From contig CAZKXP010000002.1 of the NCBI GenBank assembly GCA_964556955.1, forward strand, positions 1 to 40,902: 40,902 bases of DNA. Direction: 5' to 3'. Made by a program: the position numbers and the translations under genes. Shown in pieces: positions 16,551-24,485 of the stretch (its first letter is position 1; the number at the start of each line of letters is the position of its first letter). The notes under the pieces are model-generated. The model did no database searches, had not been told where the DNA came from, and was given only the letters and a program-made list of their open reading frames with translations. The DNA comes from UBA12078 sp964556955 (GTDB taxonomy: Bacteria > Patescibacteriota > Dojkabacteria > SC72).

Positions 16551-17759
16551 ATGAAATTGCCAAGATTGAAGCTGCGCTTAAATATCAATTTAAAGCCAGT
16601 ATTAAACTACATATTAATAATAATAGTTACATCGATATTCATAGCATCAATATTTGTCGCACTCCCTCTTACAGAGAAATATATATCAAAAACCAACTAC
16701 AATCTTACACTTAAGGAATATTGGTCACAGGAATATGTCATAACTGCAACAGATACCTCCGTACAATCACTTGAAGAGATAAATAATATTTTCTACAAAA
16801 GACTCAAAGGATATGGCGTAGAACAGATATCTTCCAACATATCTGAGGATAAAATTAATATAAAGATAACCTCAACAAAGAATCAAGCATTGATTAGAGA
16901 ACTCTTGGCAAACAGATTTGCATCTCAGATAGTTACGAGAAAGGCTGATGTTAATTTTGATGATAGTTCAGATCAATATGCATATATCTACGCTACCAAC
17001 TACGACTTAACAGAATGGGATAGAAGTGACTTTCGCAATGTATACATTACAAAGTTAAAAACAAACAGTGGGGAGCAATCATATTTTGCAATATTTAAAC
17101 TTTGGCCGAACAAAGTTGAATCTTTCAATACATTTCTAAAGCAATATGAAGGACAATATATAGGAGTGAATCTCGATGGTTTTGTAACACCATATTTTGT
17201 TGATACAACTCAGCAAATATTTGCAATCCCGATATCTACAGAAGATAAGGAGCAAATAAAAGTTATGGATCTACTATATAACTCTGGATTAATAGCTACA
17301 GACTGCACGATAGATTCAGAGACAGAGGTGCCTGTTGAGCAACCAGCAGTTGACTACATTAGTATAGGGTTGGGGCTATTAGTAGGAATCGTCCTCTTCT
17401 ATACATATCTCTTAATATCCAAGACCTCTCCTAATGATCGGATATTTAAATCATTGCTTGCAACTACCCTTACTATCTCATTCTACCTCACCTTTTTGAA
17501 GATATTTAATGTTCCTGTAGATTTGAATCTACTGGCAGTCGAAGCGGTGTTGGCAATTGTCATGACATATACATTGAGTGAAAACAAAGACTCGCATTTC
17601 TATATAGAACTTTTCCTTCTGATATTACTAGGATCAACGATATTCTTAGCCACAGGTACTTTAAGCCAATTAGCACAGGATACATTACTACTCGCAGCAT
17701 TATCAAAAATCTGCTTGTTTGTATCTGGATGGTATATAAATAAAGTTAAAAAGATTTAA
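16551..17759 (+). CDS. Divergent SecD-like membrane protein
   Basis: 402 aa. TM1 (LNYILIIIVTSIFIASIFVALPL) is followed by a soluble region. Its block SLEEINNIFYKRLKGYGVEQ...KINIKIT matches SecD P1 ('a..ii.nRi...Gv.ep.iq..g.d.i.v.lp'). Near the end of the soluble region is QIFAIPISTEDKEQIKVMDLLYNSG. Five C-terminal helices follow in the order of SecD TM2-TM6. The region that is usually ...GMAVDANVLIFERIRE reads VLAIVMTYTLSENKDS, so the conserved Asp and IFERIRE loop are missing. It is followed by a SecF-like gene after 2 nt. SecDF couples ion flow to protein export; this copy has probably lost or changed that coupling. The call is by pattern and gene order. Confidence 0.6.
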   Translation: MKLPRLKLRLNINLKPVLNYILIIIVTSIFIASIFVALPLTEKYISKTNYNLTLKEYWSQEYVITATDTSVQSLEEINNIFYKRLKGYGVEQISSNISEDKINIKITSTKNQALIRELLANRFASQIVTRKADVNFDDSSDQYAYIYATNYDLTEWDRSDFRNVYITKLKTNSGEQSYFAIFKLWPNKVESFNTFLKQYEGQYIGVNLDGFVTPYFVDTTQQIFAIPISTEDKEQIKVMDLLYNSGLIATDCTIDSETEVPVEQPAVDYISIGLGLLVGIVLFYTYLLISKTSPNDRIFKSLLATTLTISFYLTFLKIFNVPVDLNLLAVEAVLAIVMTYTLSENKDSHFYIELFLLILLGSTIFLATGTLSQLAQDTLLLAALSKICLFVSGWYINKVKKI

Positions 17760-17761
17760 AA

Positions 17762-18271
17762 ATGGATATAATCACAAACTTATGGAATAACTGGCCCTCA
17801 TATGAAAAATTATTGTTAGGCGCCCTCTTAATCATAGTACTACTAGTAGTTCCAGGAACAATATGGTTGTTTACAAAGAATAGAAAACTTCTATTAGTAT
17901 CTATACTTTCCATATTCATGGCGGGGATAGTAGTATCTGCAACTTTGATATTAAGCAGACAATTCTTTGATGTATCAATAACTGATATTTACAAAATCGT
18001 TCCCTTCATAACAATATTTGTAACGACCCTAGGCTTAGGTACGCTGGTAGGATTCTTTATGCAGAATCACAAGAAAAAAGATTTCAATATATTAGAATTA
18101 TCCAAAGAGGTACGCAACGACTATATTAAACTCTCCCTTTCGTTACTCCTTCTTCTTCTCGCATTAGCAATATTGGCACCATACTTAATACTTCCATTAC
18201 TCTTTGCCCTTGGAGATTCTTTAATAACTCTCTGGCTATCATATCTATTGATACATAAACTAGTTAAATAG
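17762..18271 (+). CDS. Small SecF-like membrane protein
   Basis: 169 aa with five hydrophobic helices. It can be laid over SecF from TM2 on: LLLVSILSIFMAGIVVSATLIL, FFDVSITDIYKIVPFITIFVTTLGLGTLVGFFMQNHKKK (place of the 'LFG.e.sl..iaALLTIiGYSinDTvVvFDRIREN' block), a loop with LSKEVRNDYIKLS, then two helices. The periplasmic P1 domain of SecF is absent and the signature Asp/Arg residues are not conserved. Without the SecD-like gene directly upstream I would call it an unknown membrane protein. The miaA ATG follows by 1 nt. Confidence 0.5.
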   Translation: MDIITNLWNNWPSYEKLLLGALLIIVLLVVPGTIWLFTKNRKLLLVSILSIFMAGIVVSATLILSRQFFDVSITDIYKIVPFITIFVTTLGLGTLVGFFMQNHKKKDFNILELSKEVRNDYIKLSLSLLLLLLALAILAPYLILPLLFALGDSLITLWLSYLLIHKLVK

Positions 18272-18272
18272 T

Positions 18273-19121
18273 ATGCGATCAATTACTGTCATTGCGGGCC
18301 CCACAGCATCCGGTAAGTCAGAGATAGCGCTTGCAATAGCGAAGAAATCCGATGCTGTGGTCATAAATGCAGATTCAAGACAGATTTACAAAGAGTTACT
18401 AATTGGAACTGCAAGACCCACACTAAAAGAGATGGGAGATATTCCCCACTACCTCTACGGATATGTTTCTGTCTCAGAGTCATACAATATATATAGATAC
18501 CAGAAAGATGTAGAAGCTTTGCTGGAAACAATTCCCGAAGAAAAACAGATAATAATGGTCGGAGGTACTGGCCTATATATTGATTCCGTTATATTCGGAT
18601 ACGAGCTACAATCCCAAGATAATAGCCCACAAATAAGAGAAGAGTTAAATTCGCTGACTCTAAAACAATTACAATCTAAAATCCCTGAAGATGTATTTGA
18701 GAAATTAAATGAGAGTGACAGGAATAATCCACGAAGGCTAGTCAGAATAATTGAGAGGGATGGAAAATTTTTAGAAAGAAAAGGCCAACCTATATATCCA
18801 TGTACGTACTATGTCATAGACTTACCAAAAGAAGAGTTAAGGATCAGGGTTAAACAAAGAACAAGGGCGATGATGGAGAATGGACTAGAACAAGAAGCGC
18901 ACAATCTGTATGAGAACGGTTCCTATCAATATCCTGCACTCCAATCTATCGGATATCAAGAATTCTTACCATATTTTGAAAATCCACAGGAATATTCTCT
19001 TGACCAAGTTGAAGAAAAAATCATCACCAATACGATGAAATATATTAAACGACAAAAGACATGGTTCAGACGAAACCAAAATGCGATATGGGTTAATGAT
19101 CCTATGCCCTTACTTAGCTAA
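18273..19121 (+). CDS. miaA: tRNA dimethylallyltransferase
   Basis: 282 aa. P-loop GPTASGKS (9-16), then INADSRQIYKELLIGTARPT (the DSRQ(V/I)Y signature), VGGTGLYIDSVIFG, and the C-terminal LQSIGYQEFLPYF and RQKTWFRRN blocks. It adds a dimethylallyl group to A37 of tRNAs reading UNN codons. It is slightly shorter than the usual about 300 aa. It is the last gene of the plus-strand run, 1 nt after the SecF-like gene with no Shine-Dalgarno site, so coupled translation is likely. Its 3' end overlaps the convergent 2H phosphoesterase gene by 8 nt. Confidence 0.95.
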   Translation: MRSITVIAGPTASGKSEIALAIAKKSDAVVINADSRQIYKELLIGTARPTLKEMGDIPHYLYGYVSVSESYNIYRYQKDVEALLETIPEEKQIIMVGGTGLYIDSVIFGYELQSQDNSPQIREELNSLTLKQLQSKIPEDVFEKLNESDRNNPRRLVRIIERDGKFLERKGQPIYPCTYYVIDLPKEELRIRVKQRTRAMMENGLEQEAHNLYENGSYQYPALQSIGYQEFLPYFENPQEYSLDQVEEKIITNTMKYIKRQKTWFRRNQNAIWVNDPMPLLS

Positions 19122-19659
19122 TAATCTCTATCCCATCTGGTGTACTTTTCAATAGCTTTAGAGAGTTCACATAGAAATGAATATCTTTAATATTCAGAGG
19201 CTTAGCAACACGATACAGATCTCTTGATATATTCATATATTCTTGGCTTGAAAGATCTTTGCTTACTCTACCAAGTACAAGGTGAGGTATAAAATTACCT
19301 TGGTCTTTCATCCCCAATACTTTTCGTAATTCAAAATATATTTTTCTCATCTCTTCTCCACCTTCTTTCAAGTCCAGATATATCAATTCTTTGTATTTTC
19401 TAGAGATACCTAGTTTACTGGTATTAAATGTCACTCTGAAAGTATTAAAGCAATATCTTTCTAATTTATGTCTGATAATTGGAAGCTGGATAAACGGAAC
19501 CCTCATCTGCAGGGGGAGCATAACCATATGATAGCTGTCAGGTTTGCTCCACCTCACAGAGATATCTAAATCATCAAAAACATTACCTAGTTCGGAGGTC
19601 ACTTTCTTGATTTTCTGAATAGCTTCCTTGTCTGGGCAAAAACCTAGGAAATATCCCAT
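19114..19659 (-). CDS. 2H phosphoesterase / 2'-5' RNA ligase-like protein with altered HxT motifs
   Basis: 181 aa. Overall order fits the LigT/ThpR two-histidine fold: SYHMVMLPLQ (His44) and IPHLVLGRVS (His126). In the canonical family each His is followed by x-Thr/Ser (HxT); here both read HxV (HMV and HLV). The remaining secondary-structure pattern and length are normal. The histidines could still serve, but the substrate-binding hydroxyls are missing in both repeats. It lies 4 nt downstream of serS on the same strand and may be co-transcribed. Confidence 0.8.
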   Translation of the reverse strand: MGYFLGFCPDKEAIQKIKKVTSELGNVFDDLDISVRWSKPDSYHMVMLPLQMRVPFIQLPIIRHKLERYCFNTFRVTFNTSKLGISRKYKELIYLDLKEGGEEMRKIYFELRKVLGMKDQGNFIPHLVLGRVSKDLSSQEYMNISRDLYRVAKPLNIKDIHFYVNSLKLLKSTPDGIEIIS

Positions 19660-19663
19660 CTGT

Positions 19664-20935
19664 CTACTTTGTAATCTTATCTATCCCCCCCATAAATGGT
19701 CTCAATACTTCTGGTACTGTAATGGAACCATCAGCTTGCTGATATGCTTCAACCAATGCCACCATCAATCTACTTGTTGCTAATCCAGAACCATTTAATG
19801 TATGCATATATCTTGGCTTACCACCATCTGCAGGCTTGTATCGCATATTTCCTCTCCTAGCCTGATAGTCAGTGACATTGGAAACGGAACTTACTTCGTA
19901 GTAGGTATCCATAGTTGGCATATATACCTCAATATCATATGTCCTTGCAGCACCTGCAGAACAATCCCCAGCAGCAAGTTTTACCACTCTGTAATGAAGA
20001 CCAAGCTTTTGTACGAGAGACTCTGCTTTTGCTACCAATTCATCGAAAGCCTCTTTGGATTTATCATCTGCTGTAAATTGATACATCTCAACCTTGTTAA
20101 ACTGATGCATTCTGATCAGACCCTTTTCACTGGCACGATATGTACCAGCTTCTCTTCTGTAACATGGGGTGTATGCGAAAACTTTCTTAGGAAGATCCTT
20201 CTCTTCAAGAATGGTATCTCTGTAAATATTTGTTAAAACAGTTTCCGCCGTAGGAACTAAACACAAACCATCCTGTACCCAATACACATCATCCTTAAAT
20301 TTTGGAAGCTGACCAGCAGTATATGCAGACTCCTTAATAACTAAATTAGGAGGGATAATCATCTCATACCCCGAGCTATTGTGCTCTGATATGAAGAAAT
20401 TTACCAAAGCCCACTCCAATCTCGCACCCATACCTCTGTACATAGAGAAGTTCGCACCAGAAACCTTTGCCGCTGTCTCAAGGTCAAACATACCCAGATT
20501 CTTCCCTAGCTCCACGTGATCCTTGATCTGGAAATCAAATACAGGTTTCTCTCCAACCATCTTTATAACTTCATTATTCTCCTTCTCACCTGCCACCATA
20601 TCCTCATCAGGAATATTAGGAAGAACCTCCATCTTTGCCTTAAGCTCTGCTTCTACAGTCTTCAACTTCTCTTCAATACCCTTAACCTCTTCCGCCTTAA
20701 TCTTTAAATCAGCAATTAATTGCTTAAATTCATCACCACCCTTCTCGACCCTTGCCATCTTCTCATTAAATGCATTCTGCTCACCCCGCTTCACATCGTA
20801 CTCTGTTTGAAGCTCTTTTCTCTGGTTGTAAAGATCAATAATGGTCTCTAAATCTAACTTATCCGCTTCCATTCTCTTAAGCAAACCTTCTCTGACCTTC
20901 TCTGTATCTTCTACTATTCTTTTAATATCTATCAT
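19664..20935 (-). CDS. serS: Seryl-tRNA synthetase
   Basis: 423 aa, normal length. An N-terminal antiparallel coiled coil (about 25-105) begins MIDIKRIVEDTEKVREGLLKR. The class II catalytic core has motif 2 FAYTPCYRREAGTYRASEKGLIRMHQFNKVE, the TAEtvLtN segment (VPTAETVLTNIY) and motif 3 NGSGLATSRLMVALVEAYQ. It charges tRNA-Ser. No Shine-Dalgarno site. A hairpin GTCCTC-CTTA-GAGGAC (20993-21008) lies in the upstream spacer. Confidence 0.97.
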   Translation of the reverse strand: MIDIKRIVEDTEKVREGLLKRMEADKLDLETIIDLYNQRKELQTEYDVKRGEQNAFNEKMARVEKGGDEFKQLIADLKIKAEEVKGIEEKLKTVEAELKAKMEVLPNIPDEDMVAGEKENNEVIKMVGEKPVFDFQIKDHVELGKNLGMFDLETAAKVSGANFSMYRGMGARLEWALVNFFISEHNSSGYEMIIPPNLVIKESAYTAGQLPKFKDDVYWVQDGLCLVPTAETVLTNIYRDTILEEKDLPKKVFAYTPCYRREAGTYRASEKGLIRMHQFNKVEMYQFTADDKSKEAFDELVAKAESLVQKLGLHYRVVKLAAGDCSAGAARTYDIEVYMPTMDTYYEVSSVSNVTDYQARRGNMRYKPADGGKPRYMHTLNGSGLATSRLMVALVEAYQQADGSITVPEVLRPFMGGIDKITK

Positions 20936-21038
20936 CTATCTATTTCTTTAATTTAAATATACAAAACTAAAATTTTGAAAGTAATTAATTTCGTCCTCCT
21001 TAGAGGACTGAAGGTGTTGATGAGTTGTTACAAAAATA

Positions 21039-21065
21039 TTGACTCATACCTGTGTTTATTATATT
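21039..21065 (+). promoter_or_regulatory. Putative promoter of the DHH phosphoesterase gene
   Basis: TTGACT (21039-21044), a 15-nt spacer and TATATT (21060-21065). Its position places transcription start near 21072, which favours the ATG at 21091 over the in-frame one at 21052. The short spacer makes it uncertain. Confidence 0.35.
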
Positions 21066-21090
21066 CCCCCTATCTGCTATTATCAAGATT

Positions 21091-22095
21091 ATGCTGCAAT
21101 ACAACAAGAAATTAAAACATTTAATTGAAAAATCAAAGAATATTTTAATCATTACTCATAGGAGTCCAGATATGGATGCCTTTTGTAGTATGATTCTTAC
21201 GAAGTTGTTCATCGAACAGCTCGATCCAAGGAAGAATGTTGTCATGAAAGCCAGGCAAATGCCTACTGCAAATCTCCCTGGGATGAAAGCTATACATGTA
21301 GTTGAAGAATTAAGAGAAGAAGATGAAGATCTCATCATTGTTACAGATGCGGGAAAGATAGACCTATGTTTAGACTTTGCTAGAGACCAGATGAAAGACA
21401 CGAACAAAGAGGTTGTATGCATCGATCACCATACAGAGGTAGATTCGAATACCTATTCTTTTGTTATTAACGAAAAGCGCAGCTCTGCTACAGAGCAGGT
21501 ATTTGCTAGTTTTAAGGATATTCTTGGAAAGAAATTTATGCTAACAAAAGATATCGCGGAACTAATACAGTACGGAATAGTTGCCGATACCGGGAGATTT
21601 CTCTACGATACAACAACCCCGGATACACTTAGAGTATTTGCTGACGCTAAACAAGTTTTTGATGTAGATATGGAAGCGATGTCTTACAATGCCGCGAAAT
21701 TCCCCAAAGAAGCTACACCCGCAATCATCTCATATCTCAAAACTCTTACAATCGAAAAAGATATGGCATATATGTACATATCACTTGATGAAATAGAAAA
21801 AGAGGGATTAACAAAAACCGGTGTTAATGAAGCACAAGCATTCCTTAGAGACAAATACATTAGATTCATACAAGGAGTACACTGGGGATTTGTAATAAAA
21901 CCAGATTTCGACAACCCAGATACATGGTATGTTTCGTTGAGAAGCACAAGAGGATATCAAGAAGTTGGGGATATAGCACAAGCACTTGGTGGTGGAGGAC
22001 ATCCATATGCGGCGGCGGCAGGTATCAAAGCAAACAACGCTGAAGAAGCACTAGAGAAAGTATTGGATGCAATACGACGCTTCGCGTCTGTCTGA
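21091..22095 (+). CDS. DHH/DHHA1 phosphoesterase (NrnA/oligoribonuclease-like)
   Basis: 334 aa from the ATG at 21091 (an upstream ATG at 21052 would add 13 hydrophobic residues and lies before the likely -10). Motif I is THRSPDMDAF (canonical HxxPDgDa), motif II VTDAGKID, motif III DHHTEVD (112-118), motif IV GIVADTGRFLYDT, and the DHHA1 end is GGGGHPYAAAAG. These enzymes use two Mn ions to degrade nanoRNA, pAp or cyclic dinucleotides. The DHHA1 motif with GGGH favours the NrnA-like group. The exact substrate is uncertain. Confidence 0.92.
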   Translation: MLQYNKKLKHLIEKSKNILIITHRSPDMDAFCSMILTKLFIEQLDPRKNVVMKARQMPTANLPGMKAIHVVEELREEDEDLIIVTDAGKIDLCLDFARDQMKDTNKEVVCIDHHTEVDSNTYSFVINEKRSSATEQVFASFKDILGKKFMLTKDIAELIQYGIVADTGRFLYDTTTPDTLRVFADAKQVFDVDMEAMSYNAAKFPKEATPAIISYLKTLTIEKDMAYMYISLDEIEKEGLTKTGVNEAQAFLRDKYIRFIQGVHWGFVIKPDFDNPDTWYVSLRSTRGYQEVGDIAQALGGGGHPYAAAAGIKANNAEEALEKVLDAIRRFASV

Positions 22096-22152
22096 ACCCT
22101 TACCACATCAATGACTATTTGGGTTTTTGAAGAAATTTTTGAAACTATAATG

Positions 22153-22965
22153 CTATCCTCCTGCACTAGTATACTTTCTGACATTCATTTTCCACACCCA
22201 ATAACTAAATCTTAAAAATACTACTGATAAACAAATCCCTATAAATAGAAAAATGACTTGCCCCCTACCAATTATGAAGTTGGCTGGAACAACACCAATA
22301 AAAGCGATAGGTATTAAAGAGTAGAAAACCAACTGCATTGCACTAGTATATATACTTGTTGGATACCGAGTTAATGCAAGAATTTCCTTCGCAATACTTA
22401 AAAAACCATTTCTTGGCACAGATATAGTAAAACTCGCAAAAAGAAGATACATTGCATACCAAATTAAAAATCCAACCACAAAAGCAAATGATCCAATAAT
22501 CACATTGACCAATGTGATCGTAGCCCAATTAGCAACAAAGTAATACCCTATCAAAACCATTCCTGATAATGCAGAAATCGCGCTATGCGATGAAAATTCA
22601 CCAAAAGACACTAACCAAGCAGAAGAAATAGGCTTCAAAAGTACAAAATCAAAATCACCTTCTAAAACCCTCTTTTCCAATGCCAATAAATTTATTCCAA
22701 AAAAAGCCCACCCCATATAGTTCATGACATTCCAAATTCCAAGGATAAGATACGCTTCAGATCTTGACCACCCTGCAAGATATTCTTGATTACCAAAAAC
22801 AACAGAAAGCATGAGCAATTGTGTTAACAATATAAAAAGTGTTCTTAAAATCCTTACAACTATCTCACTTTTATATATCCTACCACGCTTCAAGCTCGCT
22901 CTAAGACATAAAATCCAGATCTTAACATACCTCAGTATATTTTGTCTAAATGCCCTCTGCTGCAT
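22153..22965 (-). CDS. ABC-2 type permease (second subunit)
   Basis: 270 aa, about six membrane helices. It resembles the ABC-2 family often found as a pair beside one ATPase (COG3694-like). Recognisable parts are a basic N-terminus (FRQNILRYVKIWILCLRASLKRGRIYKSE), GLY/EGDFDFVLLKPISSAWLVSFG and SIYTSAMQLVFYSLIPIAFIGVVPANFI. It overlaps the upstream permease gene by 20 nt, so the two subunits are almost surely co-expressed. No ATP-binding subunit is found in the window. Confidence 0.82.
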   Translation of the reverse strand: MQQRAFRQNILRYVKIWILCLRASLKRGRIYKSEIVVRILRTLFILLTQLLMLSVVFGNQEYLAGWSRSEAYLILGIWNVMNYMGWAFFGINLLALEKRVLEGDFDFVLLKPISSAWLVSFGEFSSHSAISALSGMVLIGYYFVANWATITLVNVIIGSFAFVVGFLIWYAMYLLFASFTISVPRNGFLSIAKEILALTRYPTSIYTSAMQLVFYSLIPIAFIGVVPANFIIGRGQVIFLFIGICLSVVFLRFSYWVWKMNVRKYTSAGG

Positions 22966-23770
22966 ATTTCCTTACGGCTATTGAATATAAAATCTTATAA
23001 ATAAAATACAAAGCTATCAACCAGATCCCACCTATTATAAATCCTGTATAAATATCATAACTAGTCGACCTTCCAATCAATATTTCCAAAGGAAAAGATA
23101 ATGTATATCTAAATGGTAATATCTTCAAAACAAACTCCGCTAAAAATGGAAGTATCACCAAAGGAATAAATTCACCAGATAATAGAGCTGCGATATTAAA
23201 ATAGAGAATTCTCATCCCTTCCATATTCTTGTTGTAAAACGCCAACAAGGAGAAGATATTCCCTAAAAAGAAATTTATCATGAATCCCATTATCACACCT
23301 ACCAATGCTAAAAATATTAAATACGGATTAAAAGCTACTACCCAAAGATCCAATTTAATCGCTAAAAACATTCCCATAAGAAACGCAGGCGTAGAAACCA
23401 CAAGTCTAAAAAGATTCGAACCTAAACTATTACCGATATAACCACTGAGATGGCTCATCGGTTTTAAAAGTAAGTTTGAGAATTTCCCATTTAGGATCTG
23501 TCTTACCCCTTCTTCAGGAGTAATGTCTGCCATCAATCGGCCTACGATAAGTATGAGTATGTAGTAGGTTACAACATAACCCTGATCGATACTCCCTGTT
23601 ATTTTCGAAGATGCGACCCATACAAAACACAACCCAACAATCTTGATAATATCCGCAATAATCCAAGAAACCAATTGCCCTTTATGCATATACTCCTGTG
23701 CGAAGTACATTAATAAATGTTTTTTTATTATCCCTTTCCAATTATTCTTCTTTTTTATTCTTTCTCTCAT
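22946..23770 (-). CDS. ABC-2 type permease (first subunit)
   Basis: 274 aa, about six helices, COG4587-like. It contains LNGKFSNLLLKPMSHLSGYIGNS, equivalent to the EGDFDFVLLKPIS block of its partner, so the two look like ancient duplicates. The start is not secure: the ATG at 23770 overlaps the upstream gene by 29 nt, and downstream ATGs (for example before YFAQEYMHKG) are possible. Function: presumably the membrane part of an exporter of unknown substrate. Confidence 0.82.
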   Translation of the reverse strand: MRERIKKKNNWKGIIKKHLLMYFAQEYMHKGQLVSWIIADIIKIVGLCFVWVASSKITGSIDQGYVVTYYILILIVGRLMADITPEEGVRQILNGKFSNLLLKPMSHLSGYIGNSLGSNLFRLVVSTPAFLMGMFLAIKLDLWVVAFNPYLIFLALVGVIMGFMINFFLGNIFSLLAFYNKNMEGMRILYFNIAALLSGEFIPLVILPFLAEFVLKILPFRYTLSFPLEILIGRSTSYDIYTGFIIGGIWLIALYFIYKILYSIAVRKYAAEGI

Positions 23771-24104
23771 TTTCTAGTTCTTTTACCTTCCACACAAATA
23801 TTTTACTTTTGTCTTTTGCATTTGGATAATCGATTGTAAAACTGTATGCCATCTCTAATATTGCTCTTGGTTTTTCTTTCGCCCATTTAATATACATTGT
23901 TGTTCGCTTTGTATCTCCCAATTTACCAGCTAACCTTAATCCATATACTTGGTACTCTGTAGATACATATTTATGTTTGTTACCAAATATTGCTTTAGGA
24001 TTATCTTTAATTTCATCCATATTAAAGAGTTCTGGTTGTTTACTTTCTTTTTTTTCTTCTGTTTGTGGTTTTAGATTTTTTAATATATCTGATATTGATT
24101 CCAT
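23742..24104 (-). CDS. Small protein of unknown function
   Basis: 120 aa, soluble and highly charged. A disordered N-terminus (KPQTEEKKESKQPELFNMDE) leads to a compact part (about 40-105) with VSTEYQVYGLRLAGKLGDTKRTTMYIKWAKEKPRAILEMAYSF, then a Lys/Glu-rich tail. No cysteines and no known motif. It precedes the two permease genes with overlap, so it may be co-transcribed with them. The upstream spacer holds a perfect 8-bp hairpin (24155-24173), which might be an operator. I do not recognise the family. Confidence 0.7.
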   Translation of the reverse strand: MESISDILKNLKPQTEEKKESKQPELFNMDEIKDNPKAIFGNKHKYVSTEYQVYGLRLAGKLGDTKRTTMYIKWAKEKPRAILEMAYSFTIDYPNAKDKSKIFVWKVKELENERKNKKEE

Positions 24105-24154
24105 ATGTTTAATGATATCAGAAAAGGGAGAATTAAAAGAGAGTCGACCTATAA

Positions 24155-24173
24155 TATTCTATTTGATAGAATA
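24155..24173. promoter_or_regulatory. Perfect palindrome upstream of the small unknown gene
   Basis: TATTCTAT-TTG-ATAGAATA, 8-bp arms with a 3-nt centre, 51 nt before the minus-strand ATG at 24104. Without a U-run on either side, it looks more like a repressor site than a terminator. The rest of the 24105-24338 spacer shows nothing I can name. Confidence 0.4.
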
Positions 24174-24338
24174 ATGGCCTTGTTCTTAAAAAAAGAATAT
24201 ATCGGTAATGGGGCGCCCTAAGGGTAGGTGTACCAAAAGTAGACCTTGGATATCATGTGCGTAATACAAAAGCACAAAATTACATATCTATTGCGTCGAG
24301 GATCTCTCCTCCACCTACTCCCCCCAATATTATTTTGT

Positions 24339-24413
24339 TCCCCAATAGCTCAATTGAAGAGCGGTGCCCTTCGAAGGCATATGTTGTGAGTTCAAATCTC
24401 ACTTGGGGAGCCA
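24339..24413 (+). tRNA. tRNA-Arg (anticodon TCG)
   Basis: 75 nt including encoded CCA. The acceptor TCCCCAA pairs with TTGGGGA, discriminator G. The D stem is GCTC/GAGC. The anticodon stem GTGCC/GGCAT holds loop CTTCGAA, anticodon TCG (reads CGN). The T arm is GTGAG-TTCAAAT-CTCAC. All stems pair. It is the only plus-strand gene between the small unknown gene and lysS. Confidence 0.95.
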
Positions 24414-24424
24414 AAAACAATCCG

Positions 24425-24482
24425 ACCTCTGTCTTTGCACACTATGTGCTATTCATAATATATGGATAAAAAAGACAGAGGT
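24425..24482. terminator. 12-bp inverted repeat between tRNA-Arg and lysS ends, possible two-way terminator
   Basis: ACCTCTGTCTTT (24425-24436) is exactly inverted at 24471-24482. Inside is a second hairpin GCACA-CTA-TGTGC (24437-24449). On the minus strand the lysS-proximal arm is followed by six T. It separates the convergent tRNA-Arg and lysS genes and starts just 3 nt past the lysS stop. The large loop is unusual for a simple terminator. Confidence 0.5.
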
Positions 24483-24485
24483 TGG

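Noticed and set aside
20993..21008. Hairpin GTCCTC/GAGGAC between serS and the DHH gene as a terminator
   Set aside because: The two genes diverge, so no transcript ends here, and no U-run follows.
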